Part shown: positions 1 to 8,371 of the stretch, one piece after another
Layout: every line of letters begins with the position of its first letter
Position numbering within the stretch: the first letter of the stretch is position 1
Notes under the pieces: model-generated
The model's input: the letters and a program-made list of their open reading frames with translations, nothing else
The model's database searches: none
Told to the model about the DNA's origin: nothing
Origin: Nostoc sp. NMS8
GTDB lineage: Bacteria; Cyanobacteriota; Cyanobacteriia; Cyanobacteriales; Nostocaceae
DNA: 49,763 bases
Assembly: GCF_017115045.1 (NCBI RefSeq)
Contig: NZ_JABXKK010000129.1
Span: 1 to 49,763, forward strand
Direction of reading: 5' to 3'
Translations under genes and position numbers: made by a program

Positions 1-156
1 TTATATCTCATGATATTGACAAACTCCTTCACCTTGTGGAATGAAACAGCCCTGCTTGTAAAGGGGGGGAAACAATAAATCCAGTTCCCTCCCCAATACA
101 TACGGGGAGGGTTAGGGTGGGGTAATTCGACTTGTGACTAATTAACCCTAATAGAA

Positions 157-1578
157 TTAACCAAAATGCTGAATAATTGCGTCGGCAAATTCAGAACATT
201 TTAAAGGTTCAACAGGCGGTTCTAGCAAACGGGCTAAATCGTAAGTGACTTGACTATTTGCGATCGCATCGCTTAAACCTTTCTTAATTAGGTCTGCGGC
301 TTCTTGCCAGCCCAAAAATTCCAGCATCATCACACCAGACAAAATCACTGAACCCGGATTAATCCGATCTAAGCCGGCGTGTTTGGGTGCAGTGCCGTGG
401 GTAGCCTCAAATATGGCACTAGAATCGCCAATATTTGCCCCTGGGCCCATTCCCAATCCCCCAACAATAGCAGCAGCAGCATCAGACAAGTAATCGCCGT
501 TTAAGTTCATTGTCGCCAAAATTGAATACTCATCCGGTCTGGTTTGGATTTGTTGAAAAATACTGTCAGCAATCCGGTCATTCACCAAAACTTTCTCTTT
601 CCATTTGCCCTCGCCGTGGGTTGCCCAAATTGTGTTAAGAACAGTTTCAACTTCCTTGACAACTTGCGCTTTTTTGTCTTCGGTGAGATTGTCAAACCCA
701 GGTTCAATCTGGCGGGCGTTTTCTTCCAAGGAAATATTCGGATTTTTTTCCTTGTTACTCAAAATCCAAGATTCTTGTTCTGTAACAGTTTCTTGGCGAA
801 ATTCACTGGTTGCTAATTCATAACCCCAGTCGCGGAAAGCGCCCTCGGTGTACTTCATGATGTTCCCTTTATGCACCAAAGTCACTTGTTGCTTATTTTT
901 GGGCAATAGCAAGGCGTGTTTAATGGCACGTCTGACTAGGCGCTGGGAACCAGTTTTGCTGATGGGTTTGATGCCAATACCAGAATCAAGAGGAATGCGT
1001 TTTTTCCCGTGTTCTGGAGTGGCGGGGATCAGTTCTTCGTTAAGAATTTTAATTAAGCGATCGCCGATTTCGCTACCTTGTCGCCACTCAATCCCTAAAT
1101 AAATATCTTCTGTATTTTCCCGATAAACAATTACATCCAGCTTTTCGGGATTTTTGTGGGGTGAGGGTGTACCTGCATAGTAACGGCAGGGACGCACGCA
1201 GGCATACAAATCAAAAATTTGCCGTAATGCCACATTTAAAGAACGAATTCCCCCCCCAATGGGAGTAGTCAAAGGCCCTTTAATAGCTACACCATATTCT
1301 TCAATTGCCGTGAGAGTATCTTGAGGTAAATACTGGTATGTGCCGTATAAATCACAAGCTTCGTCTCCAACGTAAACCTTAAACCAGCTAATTTGACGCT
1401 GACCCTTATATGCTTTGGCTACAGCAGCATCGAGAACTTTTTGGGTAGCAGGCCAGATGTCTATACCTGTGCCGTCGCCGCGAATAAAGGGGATAATTGG
1501 ATTGTCCGGTACAATTGGTTCACCATTTTTGAAGGTGATTTTTGCTCCGGCTGCGGGGGGGGTAATCTTTTCGTACAT
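157..1578 (-). CDS. icd: NADP-dependent isocitrate dehydrogenase
   Basis: The 473-residue product is a full-length bacterial-type isocitrate dehydrogenase, which oxidatively decarboxylates isocitrate to 2-oxoglutarate in the cytoplasm. In cyanobacteria this step supplies the carbon skeleton for ammonium assimilation and the metabolite sensed by NtcA. The substrate-loop motif GGGIRSLNVALRQ with its serine, the ACVRPCRYY and YRENTEDIY segments, the NGDYLSDAAAA metal-binding stretch and the HGTAPKHAG cofactor loop are all present and in the expected order. The ATG start gives the expected N-terminus. The gene is divergent from gun4 across about 270 nt containing a near-consensus NtcA half-palindrome. 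There is no sign of damage. Family assignment is secure; NADP specificity follows from the cyanobacterial family rather than a residue proven here. Confidence 0.97.
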   Translation of the reverse strand: MYEKITPPAAGAKITFKNGEPIVPDNPIIPFIRGDGTGIDIWPATQKVLDAAVAKAYKGQRQISWFKVYVGDEACDLYGTYQYLPQDTLTAIEEYGVAIKGPLTTPIGGGIRSLNVALRQIFDLYACVRPCRYYAGTPSPHKNPEKLDVIVYRENTEDIYLGIEWRQGSEIGDRLIKILNEELIPATPEHGKKRIPLDSGIGIKPISKTGSQRLVRRAIKHALLLPKNKQQVTLVHKGNIMKYTEGAFRDWGYELATSEFRQETVTEQESWILSNKEKNPNISLEENARQIEPGFDNLTEDKKAQVVKEVETVLNTIWATHGEGKWKEKVLVNDRIADSIFQQIQTRPDEYSILATMNLNGDYLSDAAAAIVGGLGMGPGANIGDSSAIFEATHGTAPKHAGLDRINPGSVILSGVMMLEFLGWQEAADLIKKGLSDAIANSQVTYDLARLLEPPVEPLKCSEFADAIIQHFG

Positions 1579-1636
1579 CGTTCACACACTCCTAATCGAT
1601 ACGCTGCTAGTCAAAAAATCCTTATGTGGCAGGCTT

Positions 1637-1650
1637 GTATATTTTCCTAT
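1637..1650 (-). promoter_or_regulatory. Candidate NtcA-type site upstream of icd (one mismatch)
   Basis: On the icd strand the sequence reads ATA-N8-TAC, one base away from the NtcA consensus GTA-N8-TAC. It lies about 60 nt upstream of the icd start. Cyanobacterial icd genes are known nitrogen-regulated targets, which makes the position plausible. I could not find a clean TAN3T element at the standard spacing, so this is weak. Confidence 0.25.
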
Positions 1651-1852
1651 GTCTTTTGTTTACGAAGCCATAAGGCAAAGATTTCCCCCTATTCCCCTTG
1701 TACATTATTTGGGGATTAAGTGTGGGATTTCAGTGAAGCGATCGCAATTTTGTACGATTAAAAATAGTAAACTACTTTTCGCTATCAGTGCTTCACTTTA
1801 GAGAAGCCCAATAGCTTACCGCTCTTTCACTGACCGCTAAAACAAGAATGGC

Positions 1853-2581
1853 ATGACAGACCCAATGATTTTATCAGACCCGGCAAATGACATCGACTCC
1901 CTCCGACGACCGTTAATCGCTGGGTCTGAAAAAGTCCAACAACAGATAATCCCACAGTTAGCTGAGTTGGGTAATGAAGGATTAGACGTGTTGATGGAAT
2001 TTTTACTGAAACGACGTGAAAACCCAGCGACTTGGATTGATGGCAAAGCTTACCAAGTCCTCTACAACTCTGATGCACCTCAAGTCAAAGAATTTCTACG
2101 CTCCTCTTTTCCTGAGGGAATTGTACCTCTAAAATCAGAGTGCGGGATTAACTACAATTCTTTGCAACAGCTACTTGCTGCTCAAGACTTCCAAGCAGCC
2201 GATCGCGTCAGCATCGAAAAAATGTGTGAACTATCAGGGCCAACGGCTGTACAACGAAAATGGTTGTATTTTACTGAGGTAGAAAATACCTCGGCTGTTG
2301 ACTTGCAAACCATTAACAACCTCTGGTTAGTCCACTCGGAAGGTAAATTTGGTTTTTCAGTGCAGCGAGAAATCTGGTTAAGTTTGGGTAAAAATTGGGA
2401 GAATTTCTGGCCGAAAATTGGCTGGAAAGCAGGTAATACCTGGACGCGATACCCTAACGAGTTTACCTGGGATTTAAATGCGCCTAGAGGTCACTTACCC
2501 CTTTCTAATCAACTTCGGGGGGTACGAGTTTTTGCTTCTTTACTTTCTCACCCAGCTTGGACAAAGAACTCAGAAAAATAA
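1853..2581 (+). CDS. gun4: Gun4, porphyrin-binding activator of Mg-chelatase
   Basis: The 242-residue product has the two-part build of true cyanobacterial Gun4: an all-helical N-terminal domain (about residues 1-85, with repeated Leu-rich helices such as IIPQLAELGNEGLDVLMEFL) and the C-terminal GUN4 domain (about 95-235) with LLAAQDFQAAD, the WLVHSEGKFGFSVQ segment and the late PRGHLPLSNQLRG loop. Gun4 binds protoporphyrin IX and Mg-protoporphyrin and stimulates magnesium chelatase at the start of the chlorophyll branch. Length matches the single-copy Gun4 rather than the many multidomain GUN4-tail proteins of Nostoc. It starts at an ATG about 270 nt from icd, divergently transcribed. A HicB-like gene begins 28 nt after its stop, in another frame. 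Confidence 0.9.
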   Translation: MTDPMILSDPANDIDSLRRPLIAGSEKVQQQIIPQLAELGNEGLDVLMEFLLKRRENPATWIDGKAYQVLYNSDAPQVKEFLRSSFPEGIVPLKSECGINYNSLQQLLAAQDFQAADRVSIEKMCELSGPTAVQRKWLYFTEVENTSAVDLQTINNLWLVHSEGKFGFSVQREIWLSLGKNWENFWPKIGWKAGNTWTRYPNEFTWDLNAPRGHLPLSNQLRGVRVFASLLSHPAWTKNSEK

Positions 2582-2609
2582 TGATTTTGAGCTTACGTAC
2601 AAAGACATT

Positions 2610-2780
2610 ATGATCAATCCCACTAACCGAGAATTCTACGTCATCATTGAACGGGATGAAGATGGCTACTATGTTGGAGAAGTTCCTCAGCTAAAAGCCT
2701 GTTACAGTCAGGGAGAAACAATTAATGAGTTGATGGCTAATATGAAAGAAGTAATTGAACTTTGTTTAAAGGATGTCTGA
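2610..2780 (+). CDS. HicB-like antitoxin domain protein (short)
   Basis: Starting at the ATG at 2610 gives a 56-residue protein with the HicB N-terminal fold signature: REFYVIIERDEDGYYVGEVP, then LKACYSQGETINELMANMKE. A longer frame open from 2478 would read through the gun4 coding region with a nonsense-looking N-terminus, so 2610 is preferred. HicB proteins neutralise HicA mRNA interferases. Related cyanobacterial proteins carry a further C-terminal tail, absent here: the frame stops right after ELCLKDV. No HicA (double-stranded RNA-binding-like toxin) follows; instead an unrelated small frame overlaps the last 8 nt. It is either a solitary HicB or the remnant of a pair. Confidence 0.65.
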   Translation: MINPTNREFYVIIERDEDGYYVGEVPQLKACYSQGETINELMANMKEVIELCLKDV

Positions 2781-2973
2781 GAAGTCAAAAATATCATGCT
2801 ATAGTCTGCGATCAGAGTATGACTTAAATAGTCTAAGAGTGAGAAAGCTCGGCCTTGAACGAAAGAGCTTCGGTGAAATAACAATTCGTTTAGAGTCTGA
2901 CGTAGCAGAGGTTTTTCCCAATGCCGATGCGGTCAAAGAGGCTCTAAAATTTCTGATTAGAATTGTGCAGTAA
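2773..2973 (+). CDS. Small hypothetical protein, HicB-adjacent
   Basis: This 66-residue frame begins at an ATG inside the last codons of the HicB-like gene (8-nt overlap, ATGTCTGA), an arrangement suggesting translational coupling. I do not recognise it as HicA: it lacks the GSHxxxxP-type toxin core. The C-terminal half (ITIRLESDVAEVFPNADAV followed by KEALKFLIRI) resembles small cyanobacterial proteins of unknown function ending in an 'AVNEALRFLIR'-like helix, but this is from memory. The N-terminal 30 residues look like low-conservation sequence and may reflect a start placed too far upstream. Function unknown; whether it is expressed is uncertain. Confidence 0.4.
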   Translation: MSEKSKISCYSLRSEYDLNSLRVRKLGLERKSFGEITIRLESDVAEVFPNADAVKEALKFLIRIVQ

Positions 2974-3090
2974 AAAAAGTTTCTACACTTATAAAACAGC
3001 CTCATAGTTTCTCAAAGGGGGTGGATAAAAGCTCCTAAATATTGAGTTGAAAATGCCGCAGATTCCAAACTGAAAATATCAAATTAGATA

Positions 3091-4197
3091 ATGGCAAATG
3101 TTCGTTTAGAAGATATTAAGCGTAGGTTTAACAATGTCACTGCGATCGAGGACATTTCCTTTGAAATTCCTGATGGCGAATTTTGGGTTTTAGTTGGGCC
3201 ATCGGGTTGTGGTAAATCTACAATTTTGCGAACGATCGCCGGTTTAGAAACTGCTACATCTGGCAAACTCTTTATTGGCGATCGCTTGGTGAATAATATC
3301 CCCGCCAGACAACGGGATGTAGCGATGGTGTTCCAAAACTACGCTCTCTATCCTCACATGAGTGTGGCCCAAAACATCGGCTTTGGCTTGCAAATGCGGA
3401 AGGTTGACCGGAAAATCATTCAAGAACGAGTGATGAATGTGGCGCGATCGCTTTCTCTGGATCACCTGCTGGATCGTAAACCCAAACAACTTTCTGGGGG
3501 ACAGCAACAACGAGTAGCATTAGGGAGAGCGATCGCTCGTGAACCAGAAGTGTTTTTACTTGATGAACCTTTATCTAATTTAGATGCCCAATTACGCGAT
3601 GATACCAGGGCAGAATTGAAACAGTTACATCAAGAATTAGGCATTACAACTATTTACGTCACTCACGATCAAGTTGAAGCGATGACTTTGGCTGATAAAA
3701 TTGTCGTACTCAATCGCGGACGGATTCAACAAATCGGCGATCCTCAAACTATTTATACAAATCCTGCTAATCAGATGGTGGCAAGCTTTTTAGGCAGTCC
3801 ACCAATGAATATTCTGCCTGCAATCTATCAAGATAATGGTTTTGATGTGAGTGGACAGTTATTAACAATTCCAGCAGTTGTGAAAGAAAAATTACAGTTG
3901 CGTCAGGGATATAGTTTTGATTTAGGGATTCGTCCAGAGCATATTTTTATTAACGAATCGCCAAAACGCCAAGAAGGAAATGAGAGTCAGCTGATTGTGG
4001 AAGTTAAGGTGGTGGAACCTTTGGGAAGGGAAACTTTGATTCGTGCTGGTTTACCTGGTTCGGCGGTGGTATTGAATATTCAGGTGGGTGGGGATGTGCG
4101 TCTGCGTCCAGGCGATCGCCTTTCTTTGCAACTAGATTTAAATTACTTGTTTGTGTTTGATTCCAAAACTGGAGACAAAATTTCACCTCAAAAATGA
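3091..4197 (+). CDS. ABC transporter ATP-binding protein, MalK/UgpC-type
   Basis: The 368-residue protein is the ATPase of a carbohydrate-class importer. Residues 36-44 form the Walker A (GPSGCGKST), Q82 lies in the Q-loop (VFQNYALYPHM), 134-141 are the signature LSGGQQQR, FLLDEP is the Walker B and THDQ carries the switch histidine. After about residue 240 comes a C-terminal TOBE/OB-fold regulatory domain, typical of MalK, UgpC and MsmK ATPases that energise sugar or glycerol-3-phosphate uptake. No permease or binding-protein gene is adjacent, which is common in cyanobacteria where one such ATPase can serve several importers. It is read alone, with a 117-nt gap after the small frame upstream. 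The substrate cannot be told from sequence. Confidence 0.9.
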   Translation: MANVRLEDIKRRFNNVTAIEDISFEIPDGEFWVLVGPSGCGKSTILRTIAGLETATSGKLFIGDRLVNNIPARQRDVAMVFQNYALYPHMSVAQNIGFGLQMRKVDRKIIQERVMNVARSLSLDHLLDRKPKQLSGGQQQRVALGRAIAREPEVFLLDEPLSNLDAQLRDDTRAELKQLHQELGITTIYVTHDQVEAMTLADKIVVLNRGRIQQIGDPQTIYTNPANQMVASFLGSPPMNILPAIYQDNGFDVSGQLLTIPAVVKEKLQLRQGYSFDLGIRPEHIFINESPKRQEGNESQLIVEVKVVEPLGRETLIRAGLPGSAVVLNIQVGGDVRLRPGDRLSLQLDLNYLFVFDSKTGDKISPQK

Positions 4198-4431
4198 CTG
4201 TGATTTTCAAGTAACCCAGTTAAATTAGTTAATTATCTTGACTTAGTTGTGGGTTTGAATCCTCTCCTAAGTGATTCTTACCTCTGAATTCTGGCTTCTA
4301 AATTCAGAATCAATTTATAAATAGTTTATTAAACTACCAGAAATAATAACCAATTCCCAATTTTTTGTAGCCAGAATCTAAGAAAATAAAAGCTGCAATA
4401 GAGATTTAATCGATTCGCTGCAAAAACTTAT
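4198..4431. repeat. Intergenic spacer with a small inverted repeat
   Basis: Between the ABC ATPase and sodA lies a 234-nt AT-rich spacer. Around 4286-4316 it contains CTGAATT followed about 10 nt later by AATTCAG and then a 'CAGAATCAATTT' tail. The same words recur near 38,962 and 49,031, so this looks like a degenerate copy of a dispersed heptamer-type element (TTCAGAA/TTCTGAA) and could also act as a weak hairpin. Confidence 0.35.
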
Positions 4432-5211
4432 ATGACTATTAATCGACGCCATTTCTTGTTCATATTCACAGTAGGTGCGGGTGCTTTTGCATTAGATGCT
4501 TGTGCATTAGCAGAAAAATCTTCTGAGGGTAATACTGCAACTCCCGACGCAACAACAAATACAACACCAAATACAACACCAAATACAACAGGTGCTATCC
4601 AACTGCCCCCTTTAGCTTACGCCTACGAAGCACTGGAACCGCATATTGATGCCAAAACGATGCAATTTCACCACGATAAACACCACGCAACGTATGTGAA
4701 AAACCTGAATGCAGCCTTAGACAAACACCCAGAACTCAAAGGTAAAACTGTTGAAGAACTATTGCAAAAACTTGACAAAGTACCACAAGATATTCGCAAA
4801 ACAGTACGTAATAATGGGGGTGGTCATGTCAACCACTCAATGTTCTGGAAAATTATGAAGCCAAAAGGTGGGGGAGAACCAACAGGAGATATTGCCTCTG
4901 CTATTAATAAAAACTTTGGCTCTTTTGCAGCTTTCAAAAAACAATTTAACGAAGCTGGTGCTAGTCGTTTTGGTAGTGGTTGGGTTTGGCTAGTGCGTAA
5001 CAAAAATGGTAAGTTGGAAGTGACAACTACAGCTAATCAAGATAGTCCTTTAAGTGAAGGCAAATATCCTATCCTGGGTAATGACGTATGGGAACACGCC
5101 TATTATCTTAATTACCAGAATCGCCGCACCGATTATTTAGATGCTTGGTGGAACGTGGTTAATTGGGATGAGATTAACAAGAGATTTGCAGCCGCAAGTA
5201 AATTTGCTTAA
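4432..5211 (+). CDS. sodA: Exported Mn-type superoxide dismutase, lipoprotein-like
   Basis: The 259-residue protein dismutates superoxide. Metal ligands align to the family as H80 (FHHDKHH), H135 (GGHVNHSMFW), D218 and H222 (DVWEHAYY). The GGG before the second histidine and the ANQDSP motif with Q203 are the pattern of Mn rather than Fe enzymes. The N-terminus has twin arginines (NRRHFLFI), a hydrophobic segment and LDAC, a lipobox-like site at C24, so the enzyme is probably exported and membrane-anchored; membrane-bound Mn-SOD is known in Anabaena. Residues 34-55 are a Thr/Asn/Pro-rich linker encoded partly by a 12-nt tandem repeat (4557-4590). It is monocistronic, with a 234-nt upstream gap. 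The Tat versus Sec route is inferred only. Confidence 0.93.
   Translation: MTINRRHFLFIFTVGAGAFALDACALAEKSSEGNTATPDATTNTTPNTTPNTTGAIQLPPLAYAYEALEPHIDAKTMQFHHDKHHATYVKNLNAALDKHPELKGKTVEELLQKLDKVPQDIRKTVRNNGGGHVNHSMFWKIMKPKGGGEPTGDIASAINKNFGSFAAFKKQFNEAGASRFGSGWVWLVRNKNGKLEVTTTANQDSPLSEGKYPILGNDVWEHAYYLNYQNRRTDYLDAWWNVVNWDEINKRFAAASKFA
4557..4590 (+). repeat. 12-nt tandem repeat inside the sodA linker
   Basis: The unit AAATACAACACC occurs twice in full and once in part, coding TTPN repeats in the linker between the signal region and the catalytic domain of the superoxide dismutase. Because 12 is a multiple of three, unit gain or loss only changes linker length. Confidence 0.8.
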
Positions 5212-5319
5212 ACATTGAGATAAGGAGAAAAGCAGTAAGACAGAGAAAAAATAAAAACTTGATCTCCACTCCTGTCCAAATAATTTGTAATTACTAATTA
5301 CGAATTAGCAAAAAAAATT

Positions 5320-5439
5320 GTAGGTTGGGGAGCCACTGCGCTGCGCGGGTTCCCCGCGTTGTAGCAAGTGGCGTTGGAGGCTTTGCCAAAGCCAACATCC
5401 TGATATATGTTGGGTTGCGCTCTGCTTCACCTAACCTAC
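5320..5439. mobile_element. Composite MITE-like palindromic repeat
   Basis: The 120-nt segment is bounded by GTAGGTT and its complement AACCTAC. Inside it, 5331-5370 holds a strong nested hairpin (GCCACT... AGTGGC outside, CGCGGG TTC CCCGCG inside) and 5375-5412 a second set of short inverted words (TTGGAGGC / GCCAAAGCC; CAACAT / ATGTTG). It encodes nothing evident. The architecture of a GC-rich micro-repeat within an outer terminal inverted repeat resembles the nested repeats and minitransposons of Nostoc genomes. It fills most of the 334-nt gap between sodA and rsmG, which are convergent, so it might also act as a terminator. Confidence 0.6.
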
Positions 5440-5545
5440 GTCTAATGCACTATTCTTTTGCTTGCCACGCCACTAAGCATTTTTTCAGAAATTAAACCGG
5501 ATTCCTATAACTCTGTACCCTTTAGAATTACGAATTACGAATTAG

Positions 5546-6295
5546 TTAAAGAGGCTTTTGGGTAGGTACACCAATAGCACGGGGAAACTGAATTGGTGTG
5601 GTGGCTACCTTACGCAAATAGACACAGTGCCGGATGCTGTGACTTAGGGGTGTTGTAAATTGTTCGATTGATTCAATAACGCCACCCAACTGCTTCACAG
5701 CATTCTGCAAAGCAGTTGTTTCATCTTCTGTCCAATTACCGCGATAAATTATGGCTAAACCTCCCTGTTTGAGCAGTGGTAAAGTATATTCTGCACAGAC
5801 CGAGGCTGCACCGACAGCACGAATCAATGCAATATCGTAAGCTAATCGATGCTGGGGATGATGACCGATTTCTTCAGCCCTACCAACCAGAGTTTTAGCA
5901 TTACTAAGGGCAAGTTCAGTTAATATATTGTCGAGAAAAGCAATTTTTTTCCGAGTGGAATCGAGAAGAGTAATTGTGCAATTAGGTAGAGTAATTGTTA
6001 CTGGAATACCTGGAAAACCCGCACCTGTTCCAATATCAATGAGAGTGCGGGGAGCAGGGGAGAAATTTGCTGATAACAGGGGTGCAATTCCTCGCAGAGA
6101 GTCCCAGAGATGTTTTTCCCAAAATTCTTGGGGGTCAGTGATGCGAGTTAAATTTAGTTGGCGATTACCTTCTAGGATTAACTCATAAAGCTTTTGAAAT
6201 TGCGCTTGCTGTTGGACAGTTGGTTGCCAATTGAGAGTTTGCTGCCAGATTTCTGCCATCTCAGGCAATAAGTTTGTCATTAAGTCATTGGTCAT
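5546..6295 (-). CDS. rsmG: 16S rRNA (guanine-N7)-methyltransferase RsmG (GidB)
   Basis: The 249-residue protein methylates N7 of G527 in 16S rRNA using S-adenosylmethionine. It has the family N-terminus (LILEGNRQLNLTRI), the KHLWDSL motif and the SAM-binding motif I LIDIGTGAGFPGIP at about residues 85-98, followed by TLLDSTRKKIAFL and a late RAVG. The annotated ATG at 6295 is followed by another in-frame ATG at 6280, so the start could be five codons later. The ATPase gene on the same strand ends 55 nt upstream, suggesting joint transcription. The C-terminus (about 20 residues past the fold) is slightly longer than in enterobacteria. Confidence 0.95.
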   Translation of the reverse strand: MTNDLMTNLLPEMAEIWQQTLNWQPTVQQQAQFQKLYELILEGNRQLNLTRITDPQEFWEKHLWDSLRGIAPLLSANFSPAPRTLIDIGTGAGFPGIPVTITLPNCTITLLDSTRKKIAFLDNILTELALSNAKTLVGRAEEIGHHPQHRLAYDIALIRAVGAASVCAEYTLPLLKQGGLAIIYRGNWTEDETTALQNAVKQLGGVIESIEQFTTPLSHSIRHCVYLRKVATTPIQFPRAIGVPTQKPL

Positions 6296-6349
6296 TAGTT
6301 ATGGGGTATGGTTATTTTCCTTTTCCCACTATTCCCCTCTGCTCTTTTC

Positions 6350-7024
6350 TCACACTGTCGGTAGAGGTTCTTTAGCTTTGGCTTCTAGTGTTTTTGGGTC
6401 TACTGATTCTAGTTCACCGTGGTTGAGTGTCCAGCATCGGTCTGCGATCGCTAACAAATCTCCGGCATCATGTGTCACTATTAACAATGTCCAATCTTGT
6501 TTCAGTTTCGCTAATAAATTTACCAGTTGCCGACGCATTGACCAATCTAAGCCAGCTGTGGGTTCATCTAATAACAGTAAATTTGGCTGGCGAATCAATT
6601 GCACTGCCAAAGCTAAACGTCGTTGCTGTCCACCGCTCAAAGCATGGGGGGCAGCGGAGAGTGATAAATGCTCTAATCCCACTTCACTCAGCGCTTGTCT
6701 GACTCGTTCTGACCCTAACTCAGGATGTCCTAAACGCAATTCTTCTAAAATCGAACCGCCGCAAAAGTGCCGCTCTGGAAACTGAAATACCAACCCAGCC
6801 AATTGTTGTAGCTGTTCGGCTATCAGTTCTTGTTCCCGCCAGAAGAGCGCGCCGGTTGTGGGTTCGGCTAGTCCCGACAAAATTTCTAGTAAGGTACTTT
6901 TACCTGAACCACTCGGGCCAATAATTAGACCTAGCTGCTGGGGTGCTAATTCCAAGTTGATCGATTTGAGAATCGCTGTTGGGCACGCTGTAGGATGATA
7001 ATTTACATTTCGGAGATAGAGCAT
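6350..7024 (-). CDS. ABC transporter ATP-binding protein, ECF/ABCI11-like
   Basis: The 224-residue protein is a stand-alone ABC ATPase: Walker A GPSGSGKST at 36-44, Q-loop VFQFPERHF around Q81, signature LSGGQQRR at 129-136, Walker B LLLLDEP near 149-155, and the switch histidine in VTHD. The FQFPERHF Q-loop is typical of CbiO/EcfA ATPases, which power vitamin or metal-ion uptake with EcfT and substrate-specific S proteins. It also resembles the plastid ABCI11/NAP14 family implicated in metal handling, an assignment from memory. No EcfT or S-component is next to it. It lies 54 nt upstream of rsmG on the same strand. The function is probably transition-metal or cofactor transport; the substrate is unknown. 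Confidence 0.85.
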   Translation of the reverse strand: MLYLRNVNYHPTACPTAILKSINLELAPQQLGLIIGPSGSGKSTLLEILSGLAEPTTGALFWREQELIAEQLQQLAGLVFQFPERHFCGGSILEELRLGHPELGSERVRQALSEVGLEHLSLSAAPHALSGGQQRRLALAVQLIRQPNLLLLDEPTAGLDWSMRRQLVNLLAKLKQDWTLLIVTHDAGDLLAIADRCWTLNHGELESVDPKTLEAKAKEPLPTV

Positions 7025-7311
7025 TTGTTAAGATTACCAAAAAGTCAGCAAATTACTGATTAACTACACTGAGAGTATCTAGAAAATTCTGGAAAAATTT
7101 ATAGCGTATTATCTGCCTTAACACTTTAATATCGCAGCAAGAATCATTTACATTTTCTCTATTGTGGCAGACTCACCCTGAAACAGTGCTGAGTAACGTT
7201 AGCGGGGCGTTTAACCTGGGCTGAGTAAAAAAGTAAAATTAAACTTAAGCATTTTTTGTATTGTAAGTAACACATACAACTATTTCAACCGCAATTATTC
7301 TGAAGGTTAAA

Positions 7312-8271
7312 ATGACTAAAAGGTGTTCTTCTCCTCGATTAATAGTGTCTTCTCAACTCACTACCTTTGTTCAGACTGCTTTTGCAGCTGCGTTCGCCTT
7401 TGGCGTTGCCCCTTGGGCAATCACACTTAATTTTTGGGTAAGTCCTTCTTTAGCTGACGATCCCTTTCGCGATCGCGAACCTCATCAAATTGGCAACCTA
7501 ACAGAAGCAGCTTTTAAAGCGATTTTCCAACAGGGCAACTATCCAGCAGCAGATCGTTATCTGCAACAAGCAATATCCAAAGAGCCAAACGAACCTCTAG
7601 CTTATGCCATAAGGGCATCTTTAGCATACGGAAATAAGGATTGGGTTAAACTCGACACCTACAGCCAGAAAACTTTAGAAACTGGACAAAAACTAATTTC
7701 TAGCGATCCGTTGCGTGGTAATTTATACACTGCTGTTGGTCATTTTTTAGAGGGTGCAGTAGTTATCACCCGTGAGGGTACAGTCAAGGGTGTACCGCAA
7801 GCCTTTAGTCGGTTGCGACAAGTTTATGAATATTTAGACAAAGCCGAGGCAATTTCTGCCAACGATCCAGAACTGAATTTAATCAAGGGTTATATGGATT
7901 TATTATTGGCGGTTAATTTGCCTTTTGCTAGCCCAGATCAGGCAATTAGACGCTTAGAACAAAATGCTGCTCCCCAGTATCTAGTAGATCGGGGTGTTGC
8001 TCTTGCTTACCGGGATTTAAAAAGGTATCCACAAGCACTAGAGTATGTCAACCGAGCAATTAAAACCACATCCGATAATCCAGAAATTTATTATCTCAAA
8101 GCTCAAATCCTGAAAGAATTGGGGCAAAAAGAAAAAAGCCAGCAGATAATCCAGGAAGCGATCGCTAATTTTGACAAAGCATTAACTAAAAAATCCCAAC
8201 TCCCAGGCGATTTAGTCAAACAAATTGAGAGTGAACGCAAAAATGCTGTTAGCCTTAACAATCCTGGGTAA
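7312..8271 (+). CDS. Exported TPR-repeat protein, Sll0314/Alr1548-like
   Basis: The 319-residue protein begins with a basic start, a hydrophobic stretch (residues 19-50) and SLA|DD, a plausible signal-peptidase site, so it is probably periplasmic or thylakoid-lumenal. The rest is built from tetratricopeptide-like helices: FQQGNYPAADRYLQQAI, PLAYAIRASLAYGNKDW, and near the end YPQALEYVNRAIKTTSDNP then IYYLKAQILKELGQ. It matches, from memory, a cyanobacteria-specific TPR family named after Sll0314 and Alr1548. TPR domains bind partner proteins; the partner is unknown. It is preceded by a 287-nt gap with no obvious element and is read away from the ECF-like ATPase. The signal-peptide region contains GTTCGCCTTTGGCG, similar to common Nostoc short repeats. 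Confidence 0.8.
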   Translation: MTKRCSSPRLIVSSQLTTFVQTAFAAAFAFGVAPWAITLNFWVSPSLADDPFRDREPHQIGNLTEAAFKAIFQQGNYPAADRYLQQAISKEPNEPLAYAIRASLAYGNKDWVKLDTYSQKTLETGQKLISSDPLRGNLYTAVGHFLEGAVVITREGTVKGVPQAFSRLRQVYEYLDKAEAISANDPELNLIKGYMDLLLAVNLPFASPDQAIRRLEQNAAPQYLVDRGVALAYRDLKRYPQALEYVNRAIKTTSDNPEIYYLKAQILKELGQKEKSQQIIQEAIANFDKALTKKSQLPGDLVKQIESERKNAVSLNNPG

Positions 8272-8371
8272 TCAGGCATTGGTTATTCTCTCTCATTTCC
8301 CTACTTCCCATTCCCTATACCCTACTTTGATATGCTTATTTGCAGAACATTAATTGAGATATTAGACCAAA

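Noticed and set aside
7198..7290. NtcA-like site (GTA...TAC) before the TPR gene
   Set aside because: The spacing is N9 rather than N8 and no -10 element fits.
7389..7425. Possible micro-repeat (GTTCGCCTTTGGCG) in the TPR gene
   Set aside because: It translates to a normal signal-peptide hydrophobic core and cannot be separated from coding sequence without comparison.
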